Virus record (IMG/VR): IMGVR_UViG_3300042691_038555
Span: 1 to 49,766 of that record
Direction: 5' to 3' (one strand)
Length of the DNA: 49,766 nt
From: a virus
Part shown: piece by piece, positions 29,011 to 36,565 of the stretch
Numbering within the stretch: position 1 is the first letter of the stretch
Layout of the letters: every line of letters begins with the position of its first letter
The notes under the pieces: model-generated
Databases searched by the model: none
The model's input: only the letters and a program-made list of their open reading frames with translations
Told to the model about the DNA's origin: nothing
Position numbers and translations under genes: made by a program

Positions 29011-29415
29011 TTATTTATTTTTAAGTATTAATGCAGTTGCTATAAATAATGCCGAAACAACAAGAATTGCATTTGTTTGATGCGCTAAAGTATTTGAAGA
29101 AGCATTTTGTGAAGCTTGCGTAGCTTGTACGCCATTTGCATTTAGGTAATTCATATCACTCATGTTTTTATACATACAACTGCCACATGAACAACCTTTT
29201 TGCTCTTTTTTATTGTTGCCAAACAACTCTAAAATTAAGTCTTTGTCTGGGTGTACTTCCATAATTTTGCGTAGCGCTTTTTCGCCCTCATTGGCTACTA
29301 ATTCGTTTAAGCTTCTGCCTAAATCTCTGTTGTCTATAATTTCATAACCAAAGCTGGTTATGACCATTTCAGCGCCTTTAGGATTCCTTCTTGCAATATC
29401 ATTAAAATCTGACAT
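29011..29415 (-). CDS. Anchored protein with shared domain and Cys motif (134 aa)
   Basis: Residues 5-70: shared-type helical domain (NPKGAEMVITSFGYEIIDNR, later EVHPDKDLILELFG). Residues 74-80 carry CSCGSC, an unusual dense Cys motif that could bind metal or form disulfides. A polar linker and a C-terminal transmembrane helix (NAILVVSALFIATALIL) follow. It is the first gene after the capsid terminator. Confidence 0.7.
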   Translation of the reverse strand: MSDFNDIARRNPKGAEMVITSFGYEIIDNRDLGRSLNELVANEGEKALRKIMEVHPDKDLILELFGNNKKEQKGCSCGSCMYKNMSDMNYLNANGVQATQASQNASSNTLAHQTNAILVVSALFIATALILKNK

Positions 29416-29431
29416 AATTTTTGTTTTAAGT

Positions 29432-29473
29432 AAAAAAAGGACAAGTAGAATTAATTCAAACTTGCCCTTTTTA
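29432..29473 (-). terminator. Terminator after the capsid gene
   Basis: On the minus strand AGGGCAAGT (29468-29460) pairs with ACTTGTCCT (29446-29438, one G-T pair), extended by A-T pairs on the outside and followed by seven T. It lies about 40 bases after the stop of the capsid gene and should limit read-through into the small membrane genes. Confidence 0.85.
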
Positions 29474-29512
29474 AATTATACAATTAATTCGGTTATATCA
29501 ATCCTATGATAA

Positions 29513-30211
29513 TTACGCTTTAATTCTAATAGTTTGACCATTAGTAACTGGCGGAGTTCCGAATTGTCTGCTTACTGATTGACCACCCAATGCACGAGCA
29601 AGGTTGATGTTATCGGCTGGGTAGAAGTACAATTTGATGCTTGCGTTAGCAAGTACTTGACGAATGATGATTTTTGTGAAACCATCGATACGGTAAGCAT
29701 ACTTCATAGCGATAATAGTCGTTTGTTGCTGGTAAGGGTCAATTGTTGGCACTAAAGTTTTTTGCGCCAAATTACCGTTAGCATCACGAGTGTTGATTGA
29801 CAATGTTTCTAACACTTGGTTGGCAGTAACAGACTGGATGTAAGTCAAACCAACTGAATAAGGATTATTCATAAATTGGTACAACATTTCACGATAGCTA
29901 ATATCAGAAATACCAGAAGAAACAGTGATTGAACCAATTACTAAAGTACCACCAGCGGTGAAACCAGCGTTGTTCAAGTATTGGTAAGAACCTAAAATTT
30001 CAAAGTTCTGTACGGCAGAACCAGAAGTTGAAGTAATATCAACGATGTATGGTTGTGAAGTTTGAACATTTGCTCTTACATTTGAACCAACCGCATTAAA
30101 GAAATCATCCCCAGTGAATGACAAATCTTCATCGATAAATCCGTCAGCATTGGCGAAATTTTCCATTGCACTACGTTGTGCGTTTTGTAAATATCTTTTT
30201 ACGTTTGACAT
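29513..30211 (-). CDS. Probable major capsid protein (232 aa)
   Basis: Beta-rich soluble protein: a charged helical N-terminus (RYLQNAQRSAMENFANADG), then strands such as QPYIVDITSTSGS, GGTLVIGSITVSSG and IIIRQVLANASIKLYFYP. No membrane segment. Several features single it out: a G/C-richer codon choice than all neighbours (as in highly expressed genes), a terminator of its own, and central position in the late block. I infer a jelly-roll-type capsid protein. The length fits a single rather than a double jelly roll, and I cannot confirm the fold. It does not look like an HK97 protein. Confidence 0.7.
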   Translation of the reverse strand: MSNVKRYLQNAQRSAMENFANADGFIDEDLSFTGDDFFNAVGSNVRANVQTSQPYIVDITSTSGSAVQNFEILGSYQYLNNAGFTAGGTLVIGSITVSSGISDISYREMLYQFMNNPYSVGLTYIQSVTANQVLETLSINTRDANGNLAQKTLVPTIDPYQQQTTIIAMKYAYRIDGFTKIIIRQVLANASIKLYFYPADNINLARALGGQSVSRQFGTPPVTNGQTIRIKA

Positions 30212-30248
30212 TTTTTTTATTATTAAAATTTATACTTTACTTTTTTAC

Positions 30249-30374
30249 TTATGCCACTTTTGATGGCGCTAACACTTTAGAAAATAACGCTTTTCTTTCG
30301 AAGTAGTTTGCTAATAACACTCCAGCCACTACTATTCCAATGCCTTTTAAAACAGATACAACTTCTTTTTGCAT
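30249..30374 (-). CDS. Small N-anchored membrane protein next to the capsid gene (41 aa)
   Basis: ATG complementary to 30372-30374. Helix VLKGIGIVVAGVLLANYF, then a basic tail (ERKALFSKVLAPSKVA). It precedes the capsid gene by 37 bases and follows 146 bases of non-coding, AT-rich DNA in which I see no clear TAnnTTTG element, though a promoter for the capsid is expected there. Confidence 0.6.
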   Translation of the reverse strand: MQKEVVSVLKGIGIVVAGVLLANYFERKALFSKVLAPSKVA

Positions 30375-30520
30375 TACAGAATGAATTATTTAAACTTATT
30401 TTTTATGTGTATTATATACAGATACAATAACAATCCAAAATTATAATAATGAATTACTGCAACAGAAGTTTAGTAAAGAAATAAAACAAAATAATTTTTT
30501 AATGCCTCAATTGAAATTAG

Positions 30521-31171
30521 CTATTTTGCTAATAAATAACCGCCCGTAGCGCCTAAAAGTATTTTAAATAGCGTGGTTTCATACCACTTTGGCTTGGCTA
30601 CAACTTCTATGTGTTGTACGGTTTCAGTTTCTACAAATGGGTTTGCGTGAGTAATATCTATGGTTTGAGTTTGCTTGCCCAAAAACCACTTCCTTTTAGT
30701 TCCAGTAACTATCGCTACCGAATCTGGTATTGATAGTTCGGTAATAGTAATGCCTTTTTGATTTGAATTATAACCAAGTGAGTACCATTGGTGAAAAATT
30801 GCATCGTTTATTTCAAAAACACAAGGTATGCTATCTTTGTATGTGATAGCAATAGTATCAATCTTAGTCGTTGTAACGTATTTCGTAACGCTTTTTACTT
30901 TTGAAAATTTATCCATTACCTCTTTCAACTTTTTGTCTTTGCCCAACAAAGAATTTTTAAGTTGAGCATTTGTATAAGACAATGTTTTAGCCGAAGTAAC
31001 AAGTTGTCCGTTTTCAAGCTTATAGGTTGTGAGTTGTGAATTCAAAGCATCTACATTGGCTAATTGTAAATTCTCGTTTTTACATTTTTGAAATAATTGC
31101 GAAACAAGAAACAAGCATAAACACAGTAATACCGTAATGTAAATTCTATTTTTGTCAATTGTTGTATTCAT
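30521..31171 (-). CDS. Spanin-like protein (216 aa)
   Basis: N-terminal membrane helix (about 10-26, IYITVLLCLCLFLVSQLF) with a Cys right after it, then a coiled coil (about 35-90), a beta-rich middle and a second hydrophobic segment at the end (TTLFKILLGATGGYLLA). It is encoded directly after the endolysin gene and has the plan of Rz-like spanins of Bacteroidota phages (coiled coil then beta domain). A fused spanin joining inner and outer membranes is likely. The two membrane ends would be compatible with that. Confidence 0.65.
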   Translation of the reverse strand: MNTTIDKNRIYITVLLCLCLFLVSQLFQKCKNENLQLANVDALNSQLTTYKLENGQLVTSAKTLSYTNAQLKNSLLGKDKKLKEVMDKFSKVKSVTKYVTTTKIDTIAITYKDSIPCVFEINDAIFHQWYSLGYNSNQKGITITELSIPDSVAIVTGTKRKWFLGKQTQTIDITHANPFVETETVQHIEVVAKPKWYETTLFKILLGATGGYLLAK

Positions 31172-31176
31172 AATTT

Positions 31177-31653
31177 TTAAATTATAACATATCCTTGCGA
31201 ATCCTTTTGTTTATTAATTAATACCCTCCAGTTATTATATCCTATTTTTTCAAAATGAGGAAAGTCCTTAAACGAAGTCCAAGAACCGCCCCAAGACCAA
31301 CCATATTTTGAAAATATCTTAACACATTCATCCCAGTCAGCTACTTTATCTCCATCCCAGTCTTTTTTTATATCCCAACTTGCGGTTTTACCATCTATAA
31401 TCAACACAATGTCAACGGCAAATCCGTAGTTGTGTACTGATTGTCCTCCTTTTGCATTAGTAACTTTTTTACCAGCTAAAGTTCTGCCTTGTGCATATAA
31501 TTGTTCTTGTTCTGTAAATGTTCTTAATCCTTGTGCTATTCTGACTTGTGAACGACCATTAAGAGCATCATTACATTCGTTAATTATTTTTTTCATTTCC
31601 TCTCTTACTTTTGGGTGTAAAAGAGCAATTCTGTTAAGTGTTGGTTTATCCAT
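31177..31653 (-). CDS. M15 peptidase endolysin
   Basis: 158 residues. SVHNYGFAVD (72-81) gives the zinc ligands His74 and Asp81, and FPHFEK (131-136) the third, His133: the pattern of the M15C L-Ala-D-Glu/D-Ala-D-Ala peptidases. RIAQGLRTFTEQEQLYAQGR is the usual preceding segment. It has no signal peptide, so it needs the holin encoded next to it (19 bases upstream). It cuts the peptide stem of the host cell wall at the end of infection. Confidence 0.9.
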   Translation of the reverse strand: MDKPTLNRIALLHPKVREEMKKIINECNDALNGRSQVRIAQGLRTFTEQEQLYAQGRTLAGKKVTNAKGGQSVHNYGFAVDIVLIIDGKTASWDIKKDWDGDKVADWDECVKIFSKYGWSWGGSWTSFKDFPHFEKIGYNNWRVLINKQKDSQGYVII

Positions 31654-31671
31654 TTTTTGTTTTTTTAAATG

Positions 31672-31890
31672 TTACAATATTCCGTTTTGTGTGCCACCTT
31701 GTTTTGCCTTTATTATTCTTTCTACTATTGAAGTTGCGCCTTCAAGTGAAATATAAACAGAAGATACAATTACCCAATCTCCGCTTTCTACCTTTCCAAG
31801 AAAAAGCGCAACAGAGCCAACTATAAATACAACCAGCTTTCTGCTAATCCATTTTGAAAGGTACTTATCTACTATTTCTTGCCTACTCAT
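31672..31890 (-). CDS. Holin-like membrane protein (72 aa)
   Basis: Two hydrophobic stretches (RKLVVFIVGSVALFLGK and VIVSSVYISLEGATSIV) flanked by charges, a size typical for class II holins. It comes just before the M15 endolysin and the spanin-like gene, the classical lysis-cassette order. It would form lesions in the inner membrane and release the endolysin. Confidence 0.7.
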   Translation of the reverse strand: MSRQEIVDKYLSKWISRKLVVFIVGSVALFLGKVESGDWVIVSSVYISLEGATSIVERIIKAKQGGTQNGIL

Positions 31891-32007
31891 TTTTTTTATT
31901 TTTTTTACTAAAATGTTCCATTTGCTATTGGATAACCAAACTGTTTGCTGAACATCCTTAACTTGAAGTCAAGTACAAAAGTTTTAACTGCAAAATTTTC
32001 TTATAAT

Positions 32008-32826
32008 TTAACCTAAATAGTACTTTATAATCCTTTCTTTTTGAATCTCAACTGCTTGTTTCGGTGTGTGCTTTTTTTGACCTCCTCCTAAATCCTTTTG
32101 TTGAAGCATTGGGGAAATAATTTTTCGATAATTTTCAGACAAATATTGTTCAACCACTGCATTAAACTTTTTCCTATCTACTCCTTTTATTTTTTCATCA
32201 TCAACATCTACATAACAAAAGTATCTTTGGTTGCCACTATGGTATTCTTGATTAACATAATTTTCAACCAGCTTTAGCATTTCGTATTTATCTTCAAACT
32301 TTCCACGATGTTTGTCAACTGAATCGGTATTCTTATGGAAACGAATCCAATTCAAGTTTTGCCAAATTTTTGGTGATACCCTACCTACTGACTGAAAGTG
32401 TAATATGATGTCGGTATCAGTGTGTCGGTTTGTACATATCGCACCAACCAAGTCGTTAGGGAGATAGTCTGAAATGTATCTATTGATGTCCTCGATAAGT
32501 AATAATCCACCTCTATAATCGTTTAAAATTTTGAATAGCGTATCTTGAATTTCGTTTATGGTCATACGCACTCCATTTTCATGAAATGGTCTAATTCGCC
32601 TTGCCTCTATGTGTGGGTGTGCAGAAAAACGCATTACATCGGATAATTTTAATGCCTTAATATCTTCAAATTCATCATTGACATCAAGGATTAATGCTCT
32701 ACGAGGGGGAACACCTTTTGCTGGATTCCCCATAACGTATTGCTTTATCATTAAGTTAGTAGTATAGGTTTTACCGCAACCTTTTCTACCAACGGCTACT
32801 CCTAATTTTGGCTCTCTTAACTCCAT
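32008..32826 (-). CDS. FtsK/HerA-type (A32-like) genome packaging ATPase
   Basis: 272 residues. Walker A GRKGCGKT (13-20), Walker B RGGLLLIEDINRY (105-117; Asp113, Glu112), and HFQSVGRVSPKIWQN (143-157), a Gln/Arg sensor-finger region typical of the HerA/FtsK group, as in PRD1 P9 and poxvirus A32. Single domain, no membrane helices, unlike cellular FtsK, and no nuclease domain as terminases have. It most likely pumps DNA into a preformed capsid. One-base overlap with the gene upstream. I recall close relatives in Bacteroidota viral sequences. Confidence 0.82.
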   Translation of the reverse strand: MELREPKLGVAVGRKGCGKTYTTNLMIKQYVMGNPAKGVPPRRALILDVNDEFEDIKALKLSDVMRFSAHPHIEARRIRPFHENGVRMTINEIQDTLFKILNDYRGGLLLIEDINRYISDYLPNDLVGAICTNRHTDTDIILHFQSVGRVSPKIWQNLNWIRFHKNTDSVDKHRGKFEDKYEMLKLVENYVNQEYHSGNQRYFCYVDVDDEKIKGVDRKKFNAVVEQYLSENYRKIISPMLQQKDLGGGQKKHTPKQAVEIQKERIIKYYLG

Positions 32827-33863
32827 TATTTTTTTGTTCTTGGTTTTCTTGTAGTGGTTTTAGTCGCTCTTGTTTTACGAACTGGTTTTTTTGGTTCATC
32901 TTGACCGCTTAACCGTTCCAATTCAGCTAAAATATCCGTATTCCCAAATTCTGGCATACCATCTGGCTGATTGGCTGTGTGCTTAAAACCACCATTGTCT
33001 TTTAAGTTTGAAAAAACACCAGCTTCTTCTGGCTCACCAAAATGTTCGATTTGTTCTTCAAGGTTTGTTTTTGGTTTGCTTGGCTTTGCTTTTGGTATAT
33101 CTGTAACTACCTCGCTAATGTTTTCTGTGTATTCTACACTTGATGCTTGCGCTTGTGGTTTTGCTGGTTGTTCGGCTCTTGGTTTTGGCGCTCTGCTTTC
33201 TCTTAAAGCCATTGTGTTTTCTCTAAGGCTATTGAGAATACTATTAGCGGTTTTCTTTAACATAAAGGCTTGAACTCCTTTTGTACCTAAGTCGGTAATA
33301 AAATAGTAAGCCAACAATTGCTCGTCAGTCATACCAATACCACGTTTCTTAAACACACGAATTAAAGGCGGTTTTACCTTTTCTTTAAATTCATCACTAA
33401 CCTCAAAGGCAACCTTAATACTATCATTATACTCGGTAGCAAACTCCTTAACTGGAATATCACCACTTTCGGTTGGAATTTGAATGTCGGCATCTATTTC
33501 GCCTTCTGCAATAAGTCTATCTAATTTAGCTTCGCTTATTTCTGGCAACTTACCTAAAAACCCACAGCCTTTTTCATAAATATCCAAAGTCATTTCAGCC
33601 ATCATTTCAGCACCCATAGCCTTTTCCTTACCATCTAATTCATTGAAAGCTTCGTTAAATGGTCTTGGTTCTTCTTTGGTTTCTGCTTCTGGTTCATCAA
33701 ATGCAGTGTACATTGGCGTTTCAAAAGTTGGAACTTCCAATTCTGGCATTGGTTGGCTAGAATCAATCTTGTGTGAAGTATAACTTCTTTGCTTTACTGG
33801 CGCATCAAGTGGGGAAAAATCACTAATAATAATTTCTGGTTCAAATGTTTCTTGGTTACTCAT
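32826..33863 (-). CDS. Hypothetical partner of the packaging ATPase (345 aa)
   Basis: Unrecognised. Residues 1-75 and 235-345 are low-complexity, Pro/Glu/Lys-rich; the end is very basic (KKPVRKTRATKTTTRKPRTKK) and could bind DNA. A globular helical middle (about 80-225) has FKEKVKPPLIRVFKKRGIGM and LLAYYFITDLG. It is placed between the DnaA-like gene and the ATPase with short overlaps on both sides, so a role in packaging or DNA delivery is reasonable. Confidence 0.65.
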   Translation of the reverse strand: MSNQETFEPEIIISDFSPLDAPVKQRSYTSHKIDSSQPMPELEVPTFETPMYTAFDEPEAETKEEPRPFNEAFNELDGKEKAMGAEMMAEMTLDIYEKGCGFLGKLPEISEAKLDRLIAEGEIDADIQIPTESGDIPVKEFATEYNDSIKVAFEVSDEFKEKVKPPLIRVFKKRGIGMTDEQLLAYYFITDLGTKGVQAFMLKKTANSILNSLRENTMALRESRAPKPRAEQPAKPQAQASSVEYTENISEVVTDIPKAKPSKPKTNLEEQIEHFGEPEEAGVFSNLKDNGGFKHTANQPDGMPEFGNTDILAELERLSGQDEPKKPVRKTRATKTTTRKPRTKK

Positions 33864-34299
33864 TTTGTAAATCTTTTAGTTTTGAATTTATGTTGGCTAT
33901 ACGTTTTAGGATTTTATAATCATCTGGTCTTGCATCCCGAAGCAAATTTATTGAATTCTTATAAATGGAAACAATATCTGCTGGCTTGCGTAATAAAAAT
34001 GATATGTCAGAATTATCAAGTCCTACCTTATTTTGAAGCAATAATGCGCATACACCTACTGCATAGCGCCTATCGTTTAACCGTTTGTGAGAATAAAACT
34101 CGTCTATTGAAATAGCGAATTCATCACAAACAGTCTTAATTATAACTTCTGATTGGTCAACTTGGTCTTGGGTAATTTCAACACTTTTTTTACGAATGTG
34201 TTTGAGGATGTCCACTAACTTTTCCACTCCTAAAACTTGTATTGTTTTATTAAGTTCGGAAAATAAAGTTGTTGTTGTTTTTTGTTCTTGGTTGTCCAT
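33856..34299 (-). CDS. DnaA domain IV-like HTH protein (147 aa)
   Basis: The segment VIIKTVCDEFAISIDEFYSHKR, then RRYAVGVCALLLQ and SDISFLLRKPADIVSIYKN (about residues 46-115) follows the helix pattern of the DnaA C-terminal DNA-binding domain (the usual x-x-R-x-x-x-x-x-R-x-x-A, then L-x-x-I-G, then a R-D-H-T/S position here changed to RKPADIV). No ATPase domain. It may bind origin or packaging sites on the viral DNA, or hijack host initiation. Confidence 0.68.
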   Translation of the reverse strand: MDNQEQKTTTTLFSELNKTIQVLGVEKLVDILKHIRKKSVEITQDQVDQSEVIIKTVCDEFAISIDEFYSHKRLNDRRYAVGVCALLLQNKVGLDNSDISFLLRKPADIVSIYKNSINLLRDARPDDYKILKRIANINSKLKDLQNE

Positions 34300-34302
34300 A
34301 GG

Positions 34303-34686
34303 CTACTTTAAATATTCATCTATTATTAACTTGGCTTCTTCAAAGCCTACTGCAAAACAAGCTTTGTAACCTTTTTTATTTAGCTTTTCAATGCTTTCTA
34401 ACTGCCCTTTAAGGTGGTCTTTTGTGCTTGCTTTAATCTCGCCATTTTTTTTGAATGGTGTTGCTATCTTTAATTCAATAAAAAGTCCGCTATATCCGTT
34501 TCTTGGCTCTAAAATAAGTAAGTCTGGCGTTTTAAATCCTTCTTTTTGAATCTTTTTATTTCTAATAGCTTGCATCTTACTTAGCTTTAAATTCGCTATC
34601 GTATCTGATAAAAATAAAACATCGTAATATTGAACGTGCAAATACCAACTTATTGCTCTTTGTAATTCATATTCATCGTGCCTCAT
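34303..34686 (-). CDS. VRR-NUC-like nuclease (127 aa)
   Basis: Asp55 in TPDLLIL and Glu71-Lys73 in GLFIELK form the PD-(D/E)XK core with the flanking pattern of VRR-NUC nucleases; the end GYKACFAVGFEEAKLIIDEYL matches the family's last strand-helix unit. Small VRR-NUC proteins cut branched DNA in phages. It may resolve Holliday or replication junctions before packaging, which fits the position beside the packaging genes. Overlaps the PAP2 gene by four bases. Confidence 0.82.
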   Translation of the reverse strand: MRHDEYELQRAISWYLHVQYYDVLFLSDTIANLKLSKMQAIRNKKIQKEGFKTPDLLILEPRNGYSGLFIELKIATPFKKNGEIKASTKDHLKGQLESIEKLNKKGYKACFAVGFEEAKLIIDEYLK

Positions 34687-35327
34687 ATTCCGTATTTTTT
34701 AGCGAATTCTGGTTGTTTTAAAATTTCTTCGCCTACTAATTTAGCAAAGTCATTGTCGCTTGGAAAATGTAAGCCTAAGTATAATCTACTATAAGCAATA
34801 TCGTCAATCATTTCCTTGCAAAAAGCATTTTCTTTCGGGTGTAAGTTACCAATAACGCTTAGGATTACAAACGCTTGTAAGGTATGCCCAGAAGGATAAG
34901 AAGGTGTGTTTGCAACATAACTATCATACGGAAACAACTTCAACTTATAATACTGCGCTAATTGTTTTGGTCTTGGGCGCTGGAAATAGAATTTTAGTTT
35001 GAAAATTAAATTTTCTATATCCTTCATTACATCGTGTGAAAGTTCGGCTATATCAATGCCTTTTTTCAAGAACGTTGCGTTGATTGTTTGAATCAAATTT
35101 CGGTCATAAGACTTATAGCGCTTTAGAAACATTTCATTTTCTTCATCATCCATAACTTTTAAATAATCCACAATTTCGTTAAGTTCATCCTTAACCATTT
35201 CTGAATCATTATTTGGGAAACTATTTTCTTTTAGTTTTTCAAACAAACTATCCACCATACAACGTTTTGTGATATGGTGGTATTGCTGTTTTGTTGGGTT
35301 TCCGTAAGTAACTTCGTTTAAGTTCAT
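34683..35327 (-). CDS. PAP2-superfamily phosphatase (214 aa)
   Basis: All three motifs are present: K112...R119-P120 (KxxxxxxRP), PSGH (145-148), and SRLYLGLHFPSD (S180, R181, H187, D191). The family removes phosphate from lipids (phosphatidic acid, undecaprenyl pyrophosphate) or other substrates. No clear membrane helices, so it is probably the soluble acid-phosphatase kind. In a virus with a lipid membrane it could alter phospholipid composition, an inference only. Confidence 0.88.
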   Translation of the reverse strand: MNLNEVTYGNPTKQQYHHITKRCMVDSLFEKLKENSFPNNDSEMVKDELNEIVDYLKVMDDEENEMFLKRYKSYDRNLIQTINATFLKKGIDIAELSHDVMKDIENLIFKLKFYFQRPRPKQLAQYYKLKLFPYDSYVANTPSYPSGHTLQAFVILSVIGNLHPKENAFCKEMIDDIAYSRLYLGLHFPSDNDFAKLVGEEILKQPEFAKKYGI

Positions 35328-35341
35328 TGGTTTTTTTGTTT

Positions 35342-35623
35342 TTATTTAGCCATACAAGAAGCCATAAAATCTTTTTTAGCCTTGTCAGCACTTTCTTTTG
35401 AGCCAAATTTTGAAACTTTGGCAATTTCTAACCAGTCTGCTTCGCATTTTGTCATTTTTGCGGTGTCAAGAACAGTGTCTTTTACATCGACTGCCAAATC
35501 TTTACCAGCTTGCAACGCAGTTTCGGCTATTGGTTTTACAACCCTTGTTCCCCAATCTTTTTTGATGAAAACATAGCCAATAGCCATGCCCAATCCGAAC
35601 CATAATAAATTTGTTGATGTCAT
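35342..35623 (-). CDS. Small N-anchored protein (93 aa)
   Basis: Hydrophobic N-terminal helix (TNLLWFGLGMAIGYVFI), then a helical domain with two Cys (near residues 59 and 91) and the pattern CEADWLEIAKVSKFGS. Unrecognised. The 14-base gap to the PAP2 gene and 2 bases to the next small gene make it part of the same message. Confidence 0.7.
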   Translation of the reverse strand: MTSTNLLWFGLGMAIGYVFIKKDWGTRVVKPIAETALQAGKDLAVDVKDTVLDTAKMTKCEADWLEIAKVSKFGSKESADKAKKDFMASCMAK

Positions 35624-35625
35624 AA

Positions 35626-35805
35626 TTATATTTTAAATTTTAATACTTTTTTGTAAGATTCAAAGTTATAAGGAACTTTTTCGTTTAAATAATCCCTTCT
35701 GTACGGACAACCGCAATCTGGATTTAGTATTTCAACTAATTGCTTAATTCCTAAAAAGGTTGTAACCTTTTCAATCGTGTCGCCTAATCCTTTACTTTTT
35801 GCCAT
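35626..35805 (-). CDS. Small Cys-containing phage protein (59 aa)
   Basis: ATG complementary to 35803-35805. No membrane segment. Contains DCGCPYRRDYLNEKVP, which resembles a frequent short motif (C-x-C/C-x-x-C, x-R-R-x-x-L-N) of small Bacteroidota-phage proteins whose N-terminal part is also a helix ending in LGIK. Two Cys separated by Gly may bind metal. Fills the gap between two membrane genes. Confidence 0.65.
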   Translation of the reverse strand: MAKSKGLGDTIEKVTTFLGIKQLVEILNPDCGCPYRRDYLNEKVPYNFESYKKVLKFKI

Positions 35806-35816
35806 GAATTTTATAT

Positions 35817-36158
35817 TTAGGTTTTTTGATATTTATTGCCCAATGCTTTTTGTAAATTAAACTTTAATTCTTCAATATCCTCACTCATGTTATCAAATTC
35901 ATCTGCACTTGGTTGTTCTTTAAGTTTTTTAATTCCCAATCTTGTGTAGATAATAACGGAAATACTCATAGCTAATAAAAATCCACTAAGTACAATATCC
36001 TTAACATTCATTTTAGGTTTTGTAATAGCTTCCATAGCGCCTCCAGTTTCCATTGATGGTGTTGAAGCTGGCGCTTGATATGTTACGTTTGCAACTTCGG
36101 GCGCTGGTGCGGTAGCTGGCGCTGGAGTAGTTGCTGGTGCAGTTGATTGTGCTTCCAT
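35817..36158 (-). CDS. Membrane protein with Ala/Pro/Thr head (113 aa)
   Basis: Head of Ala/Pro/Thr repeats (APATTPAPATAPAPEV, residues 7-23), then a transmembrane helix at about 53-70 (VLSGFLLAMSISVIIYTRL) and an acidic helical tail. The plan is a stalk on one side and a helix on the other side of a membrane. Unrecognised. Confidence 0.7.
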   Translation of the reverse strand: MEAQSTAPATTPAPATAPAPEVANVTYQAPASTPSMETGGAMEAITKPKMNVKDIVLSGFLLAMSISVIIYTRLGIKKLKEQPSADEFDNMSEDIEELKFNLQKALGNKYQKT

Positions 36159-36160
36159 AA

Positions 36161-36565
36161 TTATTTTTTTATTGATTTAACTATTAGGAATAACCCTAAT
36201 AGACCACCTATTCCAGCATAGGCGAATTTATTGTTTTGAATATGCGTTTTTAAGGCACTACTTGACTGCTTTGCAGTTCTTATTGGTTTTGAAAATACAA
36301 CTACTTCCCTAAGCTGTTCTGCGCTCTCCATCAACGTAATTTTTTTACCAGCCAACTCGCTTGCTTTTAAAAACTTTGGTATAAAGCCAACGTAACTAAT
36401 TCTAAAAATTGAATCTGGTTTAATTAAATCGTTTTCAGTAGTAAAATTACCATCTAAATCAGCGACAACACCTAACTTTTCGGCTTTTTCACCAGTTGTA
36501 ATTGTAATGTTGGCTAAAGGTAATCCTTCACCTTTGCTGTCTATAACTTGTCCACTTATTTTCAT
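36161..36565 (-). CDS. CarboxypepD-reg-like domain with C-terminal anchor (134 aa)
   Basis: Residues 1-90 have the sequence of the N-terminal domain of Bacteroidota TonB-dependent receptors (SusC type): ISGQVIDSKGEGLPLANITI, LDGNF, IFRISYVGF, ending LREVVV. But no signal peptide or barrel follows: instead a linker and a transmembrane helix near the end (YAGIGGLLGLFLIVKSI). Possibly a virion protein that mimics host outer-membrane receptors, or simply a beta-sandwich recruited as a virion domain. Confidence 0.78.
   Translation of the reverse strand: MKISGQVIDSKGEGLPLANITITTGEKAEKLGVVADLDGNFTTENDLIKPDSIFRISYVGFIPKFLKASELAGKKITLMESAEQLREVVVFSKPIRTAKQSSSALKTHIQNNKFAYAGIGGLLGLFLIVKSIKK

Noticed and set aside
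30375-30520. Further micro-gene in the gap upstream of the capsid operon
   Set aside because: No frame with a start and a plausible product is seen; the stretch is AT-rich and more likely a promoter region, although no clear TAnnTTTG element is visible.
32008-32826. Large terminase subunit
   Set aside because: Length (272), single ATPase domain without nuclease, and the HFQSVGR finger region fit FtsK/HerA motors instead.
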